A stretch of DNA of 48,765 bases from Pseudomonadota bacterium (GTDB taxonomy: Bacteria; Pseudomonadota; Gammaproteobacteria; Burkholderiales; Burkholderiaceae). The stretch spans positions 1 through 48,765 of the forward strand of contig JAKORH010000187.1 of assembly GCA_029777935.1 (NCBI GenBank), read 5' to 3'. A program made the position numbers and the translations under genes. Below, piece by piece: positions 40,613-48,565 of the stretch (its first letter is position 1; every line of letters begins with the position of its first letter). Under the pieces are notes generated by a model. The model saw only the letters and a list, made by a program, of their open reading frames with translations, ran no database searches and was not told where the DNA came from.

Positions 40613-41086
40613 TCAGTCGGCTGGCGGCACGCCGCGCAGCGCGTGAACCAGCGCTTCGCCGACCAGGCTTCGCGCCTGCGCGAAGCCCGCGATCCAGCGC
40701 AACGAGGCCGGGCGGATGCGGAACAGCGTGAAATCCGCCAGCGCGAAGATGCCCTCCGCATGCGGAAAGCGCGCCAGATACAGGGCCCGCGCGCTTTCGT
40801 ACCCGGGCGAGTCGCGCGCGACCGGCGCGGCATCGCCCTGCACCGTGACCCGCGCCCGCGCCTGCGGCATCGCCTGCGCATCGGGCGCGACGATCAGCAG
40901 GCTGACGCGCGGATGCGCGAGCATGTCCTTCGTGTGCGGCGCGAGCGCGCTGACGTGGATCACGAACGCGGGCGCGCCGGCGTCGAGCGCGTACGGCACC
41001 ATCGACACGTACGGCTCGCCGCGGTGCAGGGTGCCGAGCGCCGCGACCGTCTGCGCGTCGATCAGCGCGCGCAGTTCGCCGGCCAT
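40613..41086 (-). CDS. Pyridoxamine-phosphate-oxidase-fold (PPOX) protein
   Basis: A 157-residue flavin- or haem-binding split-barrel protein starting at the ATG at 41086. AALGTLHRGEPYVSMVPYALD, HVSALAPHTKDMLAHPRVSLLI and YESARALYLARFPHAEGIFALADF follow the PPOX fold found in HugZ-like and other redox proteins of unknown role. The open frame extends upstream to about 41287, but that part is not conserved and overlaps the divergent Bug gene. It starts 57 bases from that gene on the opposite strand. Confidence 0.85.
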   Translation of the reverse strand: MAGELRALIDAQTVAALGTLHRGEPYVSMVPYALDAGAPAFVIHVSALAPHTKDMLAHPRVSLLIVAPDAQAMPQARARVTVQGDAAPVARDSPGYESARALYLARFPHAEGIFALADFTLFRIRPASLRWIAGFAQARSLVGEALVHALRGVPPAD

Positions 41087-41112
41087 CGCGATGCGTGCAT
41101 AGAATTCACGCC

Positions 41113-41132
41113 GCCGACGACGATACGTCGGC
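41113..41132 (+). promoter_or_regulatory. Seven-bp stem in the leader of the second Bug gene
   Basis: GCCGACG and CGTCGGC are separated by 6 bases and end immediately before the GAGGAG ribosome site at 41133. It could be an operator or a leader hairpin. Confidence 0.35.
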
Positions 41133-41142
41133 GAGGAGACCA

Positions 41143-42186
41143 ATGATGACACGCTGGATTCGCGCCGGCTGCGCACTCGCGGCCGCGTTCGCCTGCACCG
41201 CGGCGGCCGCGCAGACATTCCCGGCCAAGATGAGACTCGCAAAGCTGCTCGCCGCGCTCGCCGTGGGCGCGCTCGCCACTCTCGCACACGCGCAGGACTA
41301 CCCGAAAGGGCCGGTGAAGATGCTGGTGCCCTTTCCGCCGGGCAGCGCCACCGATCTGGCCGCGCGCGTGATGGGCCAGCAGTTGCAGAACGCGCTCGGC
41401 AAGCCGTTCGTGATCGAGAACAAGGCCGGCGCGCAGGGCACGATCGCCGGCCTGGAGGTCGTGCGCGCCGCGGCCGACGGACAGACGCTGCTCTTCACCT
41501 CGAACACCGCGATCGCGTCGAACGTGCCGCTGATGAAGAAGATGCCGTACGACCCGGCGAAGGACTTCGCGCCGGTGGCGGGTATCGGCGAGACGTCGCT
41601 GGTGCTGATGGTGCGGCCGGATTTCCCGGCGAAGGACGTCAGGGAGTTCATCGCGCACGTGAAGCAGCGCCCCGGCAAGGTCACCGCGGGCTACGGCTCG
41701 ACCAGTTCGCAGATCAGCATCTCGATGTTGAACAAGCTCGCGGGACTGGACGCGCTGCCGGTGCCGTACAAGGGCATTCCGCAGGCGGTCAACGACGTGA
41801 TGGCGGGCCAACTCGACTTCACCTTCGTCGACCTGGGCAACGCGCTCGCGCAGGCGAAGGGCGGCAAGCTGCATGCGCTGGCGGTCACCGCACCGGCGCG
41901 CAGCCCGCTCGCGCCCGACTGGCCCACGCTCGCCGAAACGCTGCCGGGCTACAACATCACCGCGTGGTTCGCGGTCGCCGCCCCCGCCGGCACGCCGAAG
42001 GAAGTCGTCGACAAGCTCAACGGAGCGATCACGAAGGCGCTGGCAAGCGCCGAGGTGAAGGACCGGCTCGCCAGCGTCGGCATCACGCCGATGCCGATGA
42101 CGCCGGCCGAATTGCACCGGTTCATCGTCGCCGAGATCGCGAAGTGGACCCGGCTCACCAGGGAGGCGGGCATCGAGCCCGAGTGA
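41143..42186 (+). CDS. Bug/TctC-family solute-binding protein with two signal peptides in series
   Basis: The 347-residue protein is translated from the ATG at 41143, after GAGGAG. Residues 1-29 form one complete signal peptide ending AAAAQTFPAK, which is how a mature Bug protein usually begins. At residue 30, ATG at 41230 opens a second signal peptide (MRLAKLLAALAVGALATLAHAQ). Then the true mature domain follows: DYPKGPVKMLVPFPPGSATDLAA, PFVIENKAGAQGTIAGLEVV, GKVTAGYGSTSSQISI, VPYKGIPQAVNDVMAGQLDFTF. The second ATG has no good ribosome site. The N-terminus looks like a fusion of two Bug gene starts. It is coupled to an SDR gene 4 bases downstream; no TctBA genes are adjacent. Confidence 0.92.
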   Translation: MMTRWIRAGCALAAAFACTAAAAQTFPAKMRLAKLLAALAVGALATLAHAQDYPKGPVKMLVPFPPGSATDLAARVMGQQLQNALGKPFVIENKAGAQGTIAGLEVVRAAADGQTLLFTSNTAIASNVPLMKKMPYDPAKDFAPVAGIGETSLVLMVRPDFPAKDVREFIAHVKQRPGKVTAGYGSTSSQISISMLNKLAGLDALPVPYKGIPQAVNDVMAGQLDFTFVDLGNALAQAKGGKLHALAVTAPARSPLAPDWPTLAETLPGYNITAWFAVAAPAGTPKEVVDKLNGAITKALASAEVKDRLASVGITPMPMTPAELHRFIVAEIAKWTRLTREAGIEPE

Positions 42187-42190
42187 TCGC

Positions 42191-42937
42191 ATGGCGAAAG
42201 TGATGCTCGTGACCGGCGCGAGCCGCGGCATCGGCGCGGCGATCGCGCGGCTTGCCGGACGCTCCGGCTACAAGGTCGGCGTCAATTACCACCGCAGCGA
42301 GGCCGCGGCACGGGCGGTGGCGGCGGCAATCGGCGCCGGCGGCGGCGAAGCATTGCTGCTGCGCGCGGACGTCGGCCGGCTCGAGGAGGTGCAGCGGATG
42401 TTCGCCGAACTCGATCGCACGTTCGGCGCGCTCGACGCGCTGGTCAACAACGCCGGCGTGCTGGCGAGCTTCCGTGTCGACGCCAGCGACGAAACCAACG
42501 TCGCCGACCTGCTGCGCTCCAACGTGCTGTCGGCTTTCTTCTGCGCGCGCGAAGCGGTACGCCGCATGTCGACGCGCCACGGCGGCAAGGGCGGCGTGAT
42601 CGTCAACATCTCGTCGGTCGCGGCACGTACGGGCGGGCTGGCGGGCGGCGTGGCCTACGCCGCGTCGAAGGGCGCGCTCGACAGCTTCACGATCGGTCTG
42701 GCGAAGGAAGTCGGCGCCGAGGGCATTCGCGTCAACGCGGTCCGGCCCGGCCTGATCGCCACCGAGATCCACGACATTCACGGCGGGCTGCCGCAGATGG
42801 AAGCGCTGGCAAGGACCGCGGTACCGCTCGGCCGCTCGGGTTCGGCCAACGAGGTCGCCGAGTCCGCGCTGTGGCTGGCGTCCGACGCTGCCTCGTACGT
42901 GCACGGCGCGCTGATCGACGTGTCCGGCGGGCGCTGA
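42191..42937 (+). CDS. SDR-family oxidoreductase (FabG-like)
   Basis: A 248-residue short-chain dehydrogenase. The cofactor motif TGASRGIGAAIARLAG lies at 8-23, NNAG at 86-89, and the catalytic Ser141/Ser142, Tyr156 and Lys160 (YAASK) are present, with RVNAVRPGLIATEIH after them. VNYHRSEAAAR at 31-41 has an Arg/Ser pattern consistent with NADP. It begins 4 bases after the Bug gene and is probably cotranscribed; it may oxidise or reduce the compound that the Bug protein binds. The substrate is not predictable. Confidence 0.93.
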   Translation: MAKVMLVTGASRGIGAAIARLAGRSGYKVGVNYHRSEAAARAVAAAIGAGGGEALLLRADVGRLEEVQRMFAELDRTFGALDALVNNAGVLASFRVDASDETNVADLLRSNVLSAFFCAREAVRRMSTRHGGKGGVIVNISSVAARTGGLAGGVAYAASKGALDSFTIGLAKEVGAEGIRVNAVRPGLIATEIHDIHGGLPQMEALARTAVPLGRSGSANEVAESALWLASDAASYVHGALIDVSGGR

Positions 42938-42953
42938 TACCGTCGCCGCCCGC

Positions 42954-43049
42954 TGTCATTGCCGCGGAAGCGGGAATCCAGCGGATAGGCAACGCCGACT
43001 GGATGCCCGCTGGAGCCCTCGAATGCCTCAATCGGGGGCGGGCATGACA
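42954..43049. repeat. Decayed dispersed inverted repeat (TGTCAT ... ATGACA)
   Basis: Starts TGTCATTGCCGCGGAAGCGG and ends CGGGCATGACA, separated by a middle with GAATCCAGC. It resembles the widespread TGTCATTCCCGCGAAAGCGGG repeat of proteobacteria, with several substitutions. It fills the gap between the SDR gene and the converging WS/DGAT gene and could act as a terminator. Confidence 0.6.
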
Positions 43050-44465
43050 CTACGCGGCCGCGGCGCGCCGCTTCTTCTTCGCGCGTTCCTTCACCTGCGC
43101 CAGCATCGCGTCGAACTCGCGGTGGAACTGCGCGGTGATCGCCTCCGGGTCCGGCACGAGGTGGGCATCGGCGATCACCGCCAGCGTCGCGGCACCCTTG
43201 TAGCTGAGAATGCTGATGCCCATGCCCAGTTCGCGGCCCGGGTGCGGAACCCAGAACAACATGCGCTCGATCGGCGCGCCGGCCAGATACAGCGTGTCCT
43301 TCGGGCCGGCGACGTTGGTCATCACGAGGCTCGCACGCGAGCCGAAAAGCTGCACCGCGAAGTCCTCGACCACCTTGGGCCCGCGGCCGAACAGGTCGAA
43401 CAGCGCCAGGATCGCGGCCGGCTCCACCGAGCGCTTCAACTGGTCCATGCGCGCCTTGGTCAGCCGCACGCGCGCCAGCGGATCGCGGCCGCGGATCGCC
43501 AGTTCCAGCATCACCAGGCCGAACTCGTTGCCGAGCTCTTCTGCGCGCTCGGGCGGACGCAGGTCGACCGGCACCATCGCGTGCAGCGACATGCGGTCGA
43601 CCGCGACGCCGCGGCCTTTCAGGTACACGCGCAGCGCGCCGGTCATCGCCGCCACCAGCACGTCGTTGATCTTGGCGCCGAGCGGCGCGCCGATCGCCTT
43701 GACATGGGTGAGCGCGACCGGCTCCGACCACGCGATGCGCTTCTTCAGCCCGAACTCGCCCTTCAGCGGCGACGGCGAGTCGCGCCGTCGCGCCAGCTCG
43801 CCCGCCAGCGTGACCGCGCCGGCGACCAGCCGCCCCGCGTGCTCCAGCGCGCGCTGCGGGTGCCGCACCGTGTCGACCGCGCTTGCCACCGCCGCGCGCA
43901 CGCCCTCGACCGACTTCTCCACCGCGTCGATCGCGGGCGCGAACAGCCGCTGCCCTTCCGCCGGTGCGACGGCGTCTTCGTCGCGCGCGATCGGGGCGTC
44001 CGGCGACGTGTCGAACAGCGCGCGCGCCACCGCGAGGTTCGCCGTGCCGTCGCCGAGGCAGTGGTGCATGCGCGTGATCAGCGCCGCGCCGCGCCCCACG
44101 CCGTTGACCACGTGCACGTCCCACAGCGGGCGCGCGCGGTCCAGCGGCGTGCTCGCCAGATCCTCGATCAGCGCCTGCAGCGCGCCGCGGTTGGCGGGCG
44201 CGGGCAGCGCGACGTGGTGCAGTTGCTGAGCGATCTCGAAGCCGGGCATGTCTTCCCAGCGCGGCGTGGCGAGCGGAAAGCCCTTCTCGACCACGCGCTG
44301 CGAGAAGCGCGGAAAGCGCGCCAGCCGGTGCGAATACACCGACTTCACGCGCTCGAAGTCGAGCGGCTCGCGCGTGGTGAGCACGCTGGTGACGACGGCC
44401 GAATTGACCGGCCCGTCGATGTGGAACCACGCCGCGTCGACCGGCGTCATCGGGTGCGATGTCAT
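43050..44465 (-). CDS. Wax ester synthase / diacylglycerol acyltransferase (WS/DGAT)
   Basis: A 471-residue acyltransferase that makes wax esters or triacylglycerols from acyl-CoA and a fatty alcohol or diacylglycerol, for storage lipid. The catalytic motif HHCLGDG (134-140) fits HHxxxDG. The start MTPVDAAWFHIDGPVNSAV is typical, and the C-terminal half carries KINDVLVAAMTGALRVYL, the conserved MVPVDLRPP and the family signature NVAGPKDTLYLAGAPIERM. Length matches the ~460-residue family. It ends against a decayed repeat. Upstream is a 31-base palindrome, then the ACT-domain gene; the palindrome may control this gene. Confidence 0.93.
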   Translation of the reverse strand: MTSHPMTPVDAAWFHIDGPVNSAVVTSVLTTREPLDFERVKSVYSHRLARFPRFSQRVVEKGFPLATPRWEDMPGFEIAQQLHHVALPAPANRGALQALIEDLASTPLDRARPLWDVHVVNGVGRGAALITRMHHCLGDGTANLAVARALFDTSPDAPIARDEDAVAPAEGQRLFAPAIDAVEKSVEGVRAAVASAVDTVRHPQRALEHAGRLVAGAVTLAGELARRRDSPSPLKGEFGLKKRIAWSEPVALTHVKAIGAPLGAKINDVLVAAMTGALRVYLKGRGVAVDRMSLHAMVPVDLRPPERAEELGNEFGLVMLELAIRGRDPLARVRLTKARMDQLKRSVEPAAILALFDLFGRGPKVVEDFAVQLFGSRASLVMTNVAGPKDTLYLAGAPIERMLFWVPHPGRELGMGISILSYKGAATLAVIADAHLVPDPEAITAQFHREFDAMLAQVKERAKKKRRAAAA

Positions 44466-44534
44466 CGCTGCCTCGGACAGAACGCGACGACGATAGCGGG
44501 CTTCACGCGCCGCCGAATTGACCGTTCACAGGTC

Positions 44535-44565
44535 GCCGGACGATTCCCCGGGGGAATCGTCCGGC
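44535..44565. promoter_or_regulatory. Perfect 31-base palindrome between ACT and WS/DGAT genes
   Basis: GCCGGACGATTCCCC (44535-44549) and GGGGAATCGTCCGGC (44551-44565) are exact complements with one central base. It lies 4 bases after the ACT-domain gene stop and 70 bases before the WS/DGAT start, both on the minus strand. A terminator would normally have a loop and T-run; neither is present, so an operator is at least as likely. Confidence 0.6.
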
Positions 44566-44568
44566 CAC

Positions 44569-44994
44569 TCAGCCACGGCCCGCCGTCGCGCGCAGCAGCT
44601 TGCCGGCGCGCGCCAGGTCCCTGGGATCGACCCACACGATCGCGCCCCAGCGGCCTTGCCCGGCGCTCACGCCGTCGACCGCGGCCACGTTGACGCCGTG
44701 GTCGGCCAGTTGCCTCAGTTGGTCGGCGAGTGCGCCCGGGCGGTCGTCGCCCTGGATCAGGAAGCCGGCCCGCTTCTGGTCGAACAGCAGCCGCGCCTTC
44801 TTCGCCGTGGCGGCGAACTTGCGTTCGTCGTCGGGCACCACGTCGATGTGCGAGCGGCGGCCGGTCGAGTGGCCGGCGCACGCGAGCAGGTTGATCCCCG
44901 CGCTGACCAGCGTCGACAGCACGCGGAAGGCTTCGCCGGGCCGATTGGACACCGTCGTCGAGTAGTAGTGGACCTTGCGCACCGTGTCGGGCAT
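44569..44994 (-). CDS. ACT-domain protein (two ACT repeats)
   Basis: A 141-residue cytoplasmic protein starting at the ATG at 44994, with GGAGG five bases before. KVHYYSTTVSNRPGEAFRVLSTLVSAGINL begins the first ACT repeat (about residues 7-65) and GFLIQGDDRPGALADQLRQLADHGVNVAAVDGV the second (~77-137). Such small ACT proteins sense amino acids or other small ligands; no enzyme domain is attached. An earlier open frame upstream is unconserved. Its stop is 4 bases from a long palindrome. Confidence 0.82.
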   Translation of the reverse strand: MPDTVRKVHYYSTTVSNRPGEAFRVLSTLVSAGINLLACAGHSTGRRSHIDVVPDDERKFAATAKKARLLFDQKRAGFLIQGDDRPGALADQLRQLADHGVNVAAVDGVSAGQGRWGAIVWVDPRDLARAGKLLRATAGRG

Positions 44995-45040
44995 CGCGGC
45001 CTCCGCATCAGCGACGGGGCAATGCCCATAGCGTACCGCC

Positions 45041-45685
45041 TCAGCGTGGGCGGAACACGAGGAAGTACTGATGCGGCAGGAACGCGTGCTCGCGCGCCAG
45101 CGTGTAGCCCGCGCGCTGCATCTCGTCGATGACCTGCGGGGCGGCAATGCGCGCGCTCTTCGGCGGGCCCATCGGCGCGTCCGGCCTGAAGTCGATGATC
45201 GCCACGCTGCCGCCGGGCTTCAGCTTGTCGCGCAGCCGGCGGAAGTAGTCGACCCGCGCGCCGATGTGATGGTAGGTGTCGACCAGCAGCGCGCAATCGA
45301 CCGGCGCCGGCAGGCGCGGGTCGTCCGCCGCCGCCTGCACCGGCTCCAGATTCGGCAGCTTCTCGCGCTGCGCGCGCTCCTTCAGATACCGGACCATGTC
45401 GGGCTCGAGATCGACCGCGAACACGCGCCCCTGCGGCAGCATGTTGGCGAGCCGCGCCGAGAAGTAGCCGGTGCCGGCGCCGATGTCGGCCACCGTCGCG
45501 TTCTGCGACAGCGCCAGCGCGGCGATGACTTCGTGCGGCTTCTGCCATGCGTCGCGCGCCGGATCGTCGAAGATGTGCGCCCAGTGCTCAGCGCCGCCGA
45601 AGCCGTGCTGATGCGTAGGCGGCGTCTGCGCCCATCCGCTCGCGCAGACGAGCGCGAACAACCATGCCAGCCATGCGTGCTTCAT
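45041..45685 (-). CDS. Exported class I SAM-dependent methyltransferase-like protein
   Basis: A 214-residue protein with a clear signal peptide (residues 1 to ~19, FALVCASGWAQ), so it appears to act in the periplasm. Motif I of the SAM fold is VADIGAGTGYF (65-75), and FAVDLEPDMVRYLKERA, DCALLVDTYHHIGARVDYFRRLRDKLKPGGSVAIIDF complete the Rossmann fold. The N-terminal HGFGGAEHWAHIFDDPARDAWQKP is a recurrent opening of this group of exported proteins. Use of SAM outside the cytoplasm is puzzling, so it may have another ligand or be membrane-tethered on the inside. The real target is unknown. It is divergent from the DUF255 gene, with starts 67 bases apart. Confidence 0.85.
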   Translation of the reverse strand: MKHAWLAWLFALVCASGWAQTPPTHQHGFGGAEHWAHIFDDPARDAWQKPHEVIAALALSQNATVADIGAGTGYFSARLANMLPQGRVFAVDLEPDMVRYLKERAQREKLPNLEPVQAAADDPRLPAPVDCALLVDTYHHIGARVDYFRRLRDKLKPGGSVAIIDFRPDAPMGPPKSARIAAPQVIDEMQRAGYTLAREHAFLPHQYFLVFRPR

Positions 45686-45751
45686 CGTTTCTCCTTCGAA
45701 GCGCGCACTCTAGCGCGCTACGCTTGATCGCCCACGGATCGGAGTCGCACG

Positions 45752-47818
45752 ATGGCCAACGCCGACCGACCACCCAACCGGCTCGCCCGCGAAACCAGCC
45801 CGTACCTGCTGCAGCACGCGGGGAACCCGGTCGACTGGTATCCATGGGGCGAGGAAGCGTTCGCGAGAGCGCGCGCCGAGGACAAGCCGATCTTCCTGTC
45901 GGTCGGCTACGCAACCTGCCACTGGTGCCACGTGATGGAGCGCGAGAGCTTCGAGGACGAGTCGATCGCGCGCCTGCTGAACGACGGCTTCGTGCCGGTC
46001 AAGGTCGACCGCGAGGAGTTGCCCGACGTGGACCACGTGTACATGACCGCGCTGCAGGCGCTCACACAACAGGGCGGCTGGCCGATGAACATGTTCCTGA
46101 CGCCGCAGCTCGCGCCGTTCTACGGCGGCACCTACTTTCCGCCGCAGCCTCGCTACGGTATGCCGAGCTTCGCCGACGTGCTGCGCGCGGTGCGCGATGC
46201 CTGGCACGCGCGCCGCGCGGAGCTGGAACAGCAGGCCGACGCGCTGCTGGCGCACGTGCGGCAGGGCGCGGAGCTTCCGCGCCGTTCGCCGGTCGCCGAT
46301 GTCCACGAGCGCGCGCTCGACATGCTGGCGAAGAGCTTCGATCCCGCGCACGGCGGCTTCGGCGCCGCGCCCAAGTTTCCGCAGTCGCCGCTGCTCGCGT
46401 ATCTGCTCGCGCTGGCCGCGGCCGGCCACGGGCGCGCGCGCACGCTGCTCGTTCCAACGCTCGGCCACATGGCCGCGGGCGGAATGTATGACCACGTCGG
46501 CGGCGGCTTCGCGCGCTACTCGACCGATGCGCGCTGGCACGTGCCGCACTTCGAGAAGATGCTGTACGACAACGCGCAGCTCGCGCGCGTGTACGCCGGC
46601 GCGTACCGGCTGACCGGCAATGCGCGGCTGCGCTTCGTCGCCGAGGACACGCTGGCCTATCTGTCGCGCGAGCTGCACCCGGCCGCCGCGCCCGCCGCGT
46701 TCAGCTCGGCGCAGGACGCGGACTCCGAAGGCGTCGAGGGCAGGTTCTACGTCTGGACCGCGACCGAGCTGCGCGCGGTGCTCGGCACCGACGCCGACGC
46801 GGCGCTGCAGCTCTTTGGCGCAACCGAAGAGGGCAACTGGGAGCACGGCGCCAACGTGCTCGAGCGCCGCGATCCGGAGTCCGTGCGCGCGCTGCTGAGG
46901 CTCACGCCCGACGCGTTCGCGCAATGGGAGCGCTCGGTACGCGAGCGGCTGTACGCGGTGCGCGCGCGGCGCGTGTGGCCGATCACCGACGACAAGGTGC
47001 TCGCCGACTGGAACGGCATGGCGCTGCGCGCGTTCGCGGAAGCGGGACGCCTGCTCGGCCACGACGATTTCGTTCACATCGCGCGGGCGCTCGCGCGCTA
47101 CCTGCTCGACACGATGGTGCGCGACGGTCGACTGTGCCACGCATGGCGCAACGGCGCGCTGCGCGGCGAGAGCTTCCTGTCCGACTACGCGCAGGTCGGC
47201 CTCGGGCTGGTCGAGCTGCACGCCGCCACCGGCGAGACCGAATGGCTGCACTCGGCACGCGCGCTGGCACAGCAGATGGTCGAGCGCTTCCACGTCGCCG
47301 GCGCAGGCTTCTTCGACGCCGAAGCGAGCGCGCTGCCAGTGCGCACGCGCGATCTGTTCGACGGCGCGGTGCCGTCCGGCACGGCGGCCGCGTGCGAGCT
47401 GCTGCTGCGACTCTCAGGCGCCTACGCGCGTGGCGACTGGGCCGATCTCGTGCAGGCCGCGCTCGAACGCCACGGCGCGCTGCTCGAACACCCGTCGGCC
47501 GCGCCCGCACTGCTGCACGCGCAACTGCTGAACGAGCGCGGGGCCGAGCTGGCGCTGCCATCGCCGGCGGGGGAACTCGACGCGGCGCGTGCGGAATTCG
47601 CTCCGCTGGTCACGATCGTCAGCGGAGCGCCGGAGTCGGCGCCGCTGCTCGCCGGCCGCGTTGCCGGACTCGGGTACCTGTGCCGACACGGTGCCTGCCA
47701 ATTACCGGTGCGCACGCAGCAGGACTTGCGCAAGCAACTGCACGCGGAGAACTTGGTCGCGCCTTCCACTTTGACAGAATCTGAAGAATCGAGACCAAGA
47801 GGCTTATTCCGGCCGTGA
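45752..47818 (+). CDS. DUF255 thioredoxin-fold protein (YyaL/SPATA20 type) with altered C-terminus
   Basis: The 688-residue protein has an N-terminal thioredoxin-like domain with [20 protein letters not shown] (the DUF255 signature) and the active site CHWC (Cys56, Cys59), followed by [13 protein letters not shown]. An (alpha/alpha)6 barrel similar to N-acylglucosamine epimerases follows: [65 protein letters not shown] and DNGAA-type [19 protein letters not shown]. The role of the family is unknown. The last ~18 residues, from about VAPST onward, are encoded in low-GC DNA. Homologues usually end soon after the CRHGACQLP segment, so the original 3' end was probably replaced when foreign DNA joined near base 47765. 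Confidence 0.9.
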   Translation: MANADRPPNRLARETSPYLLQHAGNPVDWYPWGEEAFARARAEDKPIFLSVGYATCHWCHVMERESFEDESIARLLNDGFVPVKVDREELPDVDHVYMTALQALTQQGGWPMNMFLTPQLAPFYGGTYFPPQPRYGMPSFADVLRAVRDAWHARRAELEQQADALLAHVRQGAELPRRSPVADVHERALDMLAKSFDPAHGGFGAAPKFPQSPLLAYLLALAAAGHGRARTLLVPTLGHMAAGGMYDHVGGGFARYSTDARWHVPHFEKMLYDNAQLARVYAGAYRLTGNARLRFVAEDTLAYLSRELHPAAAPAAFSSAQDADSEGVEGRFYVWTATELRAVLGTDADAALQLFGATEEGNWEHGANVLERRDPESVRALLRLTPDAFAQWERSVRERLYAVRARRVWPITDDKVLADWNGMALRAFAEAGRLLGHDDFVHIARALARYLLDTMVRDGRLCHAWRNGALRGESFLSDYAQVGLGLVELHAATGETEWLHSARALAQQMVERFHVAGAGFFDAEASALPVRTRDLFDGAVPSGTAAACELLLRLSGAYARGDWADLVQAALERHGALLEHPSAAPALLHAQLLNERGAELALPSPAGELDAARAEFAPLVTIVSGAPESAPLLAGRVAGLGYLCRHGACQLPVRTQQDLRKQLHAENLVAPSTLTESEESRPRGLFRP

Positions 47819-48026
47819 TTGCGGAAATCATCAGGCTCGCCGCTATGAGAGGCAACACAAGCTTCATGTAGGTATGCCAGCTCGGATGAGTCGCCTTGAA
47901 CTTCACGCTGAGTTCGGTTCTTGGGTCGCGAAGCTGCAGCCAAAACGACCATAGACGGCCGGCAACGAGCGAGAATCCTACGGCAAGGACCGTGAGAATC
48001 GTTAGCCAAGCAAGTGCACTGATCAT
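47619..48026 (-). pseudogene. Small membrane-protein gene, probably 3'-truncated
   Basis: The frame opens at the ATG at 48026, 2 bases after the upstream gene's stop. Residues 1-87 encode a plausible small membrane protein with helices at about 4-23 and 56-82 (LTILTVLAVGFSLVAG and [25 protein letters not shown]). Beyond residue ~87 the frame continues antisense to the DUF255 gene and becomes Arg/Pro/Ala-rich, unlike a real protein. This break coincides with the change from low-GC to host-like DNA at about 47765, so the genuine gene was probably cut at the junction. The function is not recognised. Confidence 0.5.
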
Positions 48027-48028
48027 GG

Positions 48029-48376
48029 CTACTGCAACTTGCGCAGCATCTCACGGCATGTCGATTTACAAACCGGACACTCTTCCAAACGTAGAAACCA
48101 CTTGAATCCAACGTCCGATGGTTTCTTCGAAATTGCCATCCAAAACCAGCGCGCCCCGCAAACGGGACAGGCAATGGACAAACAAGCGAACGCAAAGCCT
48201 GCCAATCCAGAGAAGAAGCCTGTCCAATCCAATAGCAGTTGAGACAGCGGGCTGAACCATTCGTTGAACCATGTGTGCAGTACGATCGTTAACACGAAGA
48301 TCGCTACACACACGCTGAACACGAGTACCTTCCATTGTTGGCGAGTGCAAGAGAAGACTGATTTCCCATTCGACAT
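48029..48376 (-). CDS. Small membrane protein with paired Cys motifs (zinc-ribbon-like), unknown function
   Basis: A 115-residue protein from the ATG at 48376. Two hydrophobic helices (about 17-34 and 51-69) are followed by CPVCGARWFWMAISKK (Cys70, Cys73) and LRLEECPVCKSTC (Cys100, Cys103): two CPVC knuckles able to bind zinc or form a redox pair. An earlier ATG at 48415 or 48478 would add up to 34 residues with no conserved look. The local base composition is near 50% G+C, unlike the rest of the window, suggesting recent acquisition. It is coupled to the truncated gene downstream. No function can be assigned; similar small orphan proteins are common beside mobile DNA. Confidence 0.65.
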   Translation of the reverse strand: MSNGKSVFSCTRQQWKVLVFSVCVAIFVLTIVLHTWFNEWFSPLSQLLLDWTGFFSGLAGFAFACLSIACPVCGARWFWMAISKKPSDVGFKWFLRLEECPVCKSTCREMLRKLQ

Positions 48377-48565
48377 GGGGATAGGCTCCGTCCGTTGAGC
48401 TTCGAAGCGGCGCATCAGATTTCTTCTGGCGTGGCTACAAGAGAGCTCAATTGCCCGATCAGAAAGCCTGCCGTCCACTGCACTGTGACGGAGCGGGGGT
48501 AATAGGACTTGGCTCCGTCGAAAGGACCGGAACCCGGTTCACGTTGCCTGCGGCCCCTTCTGTGG

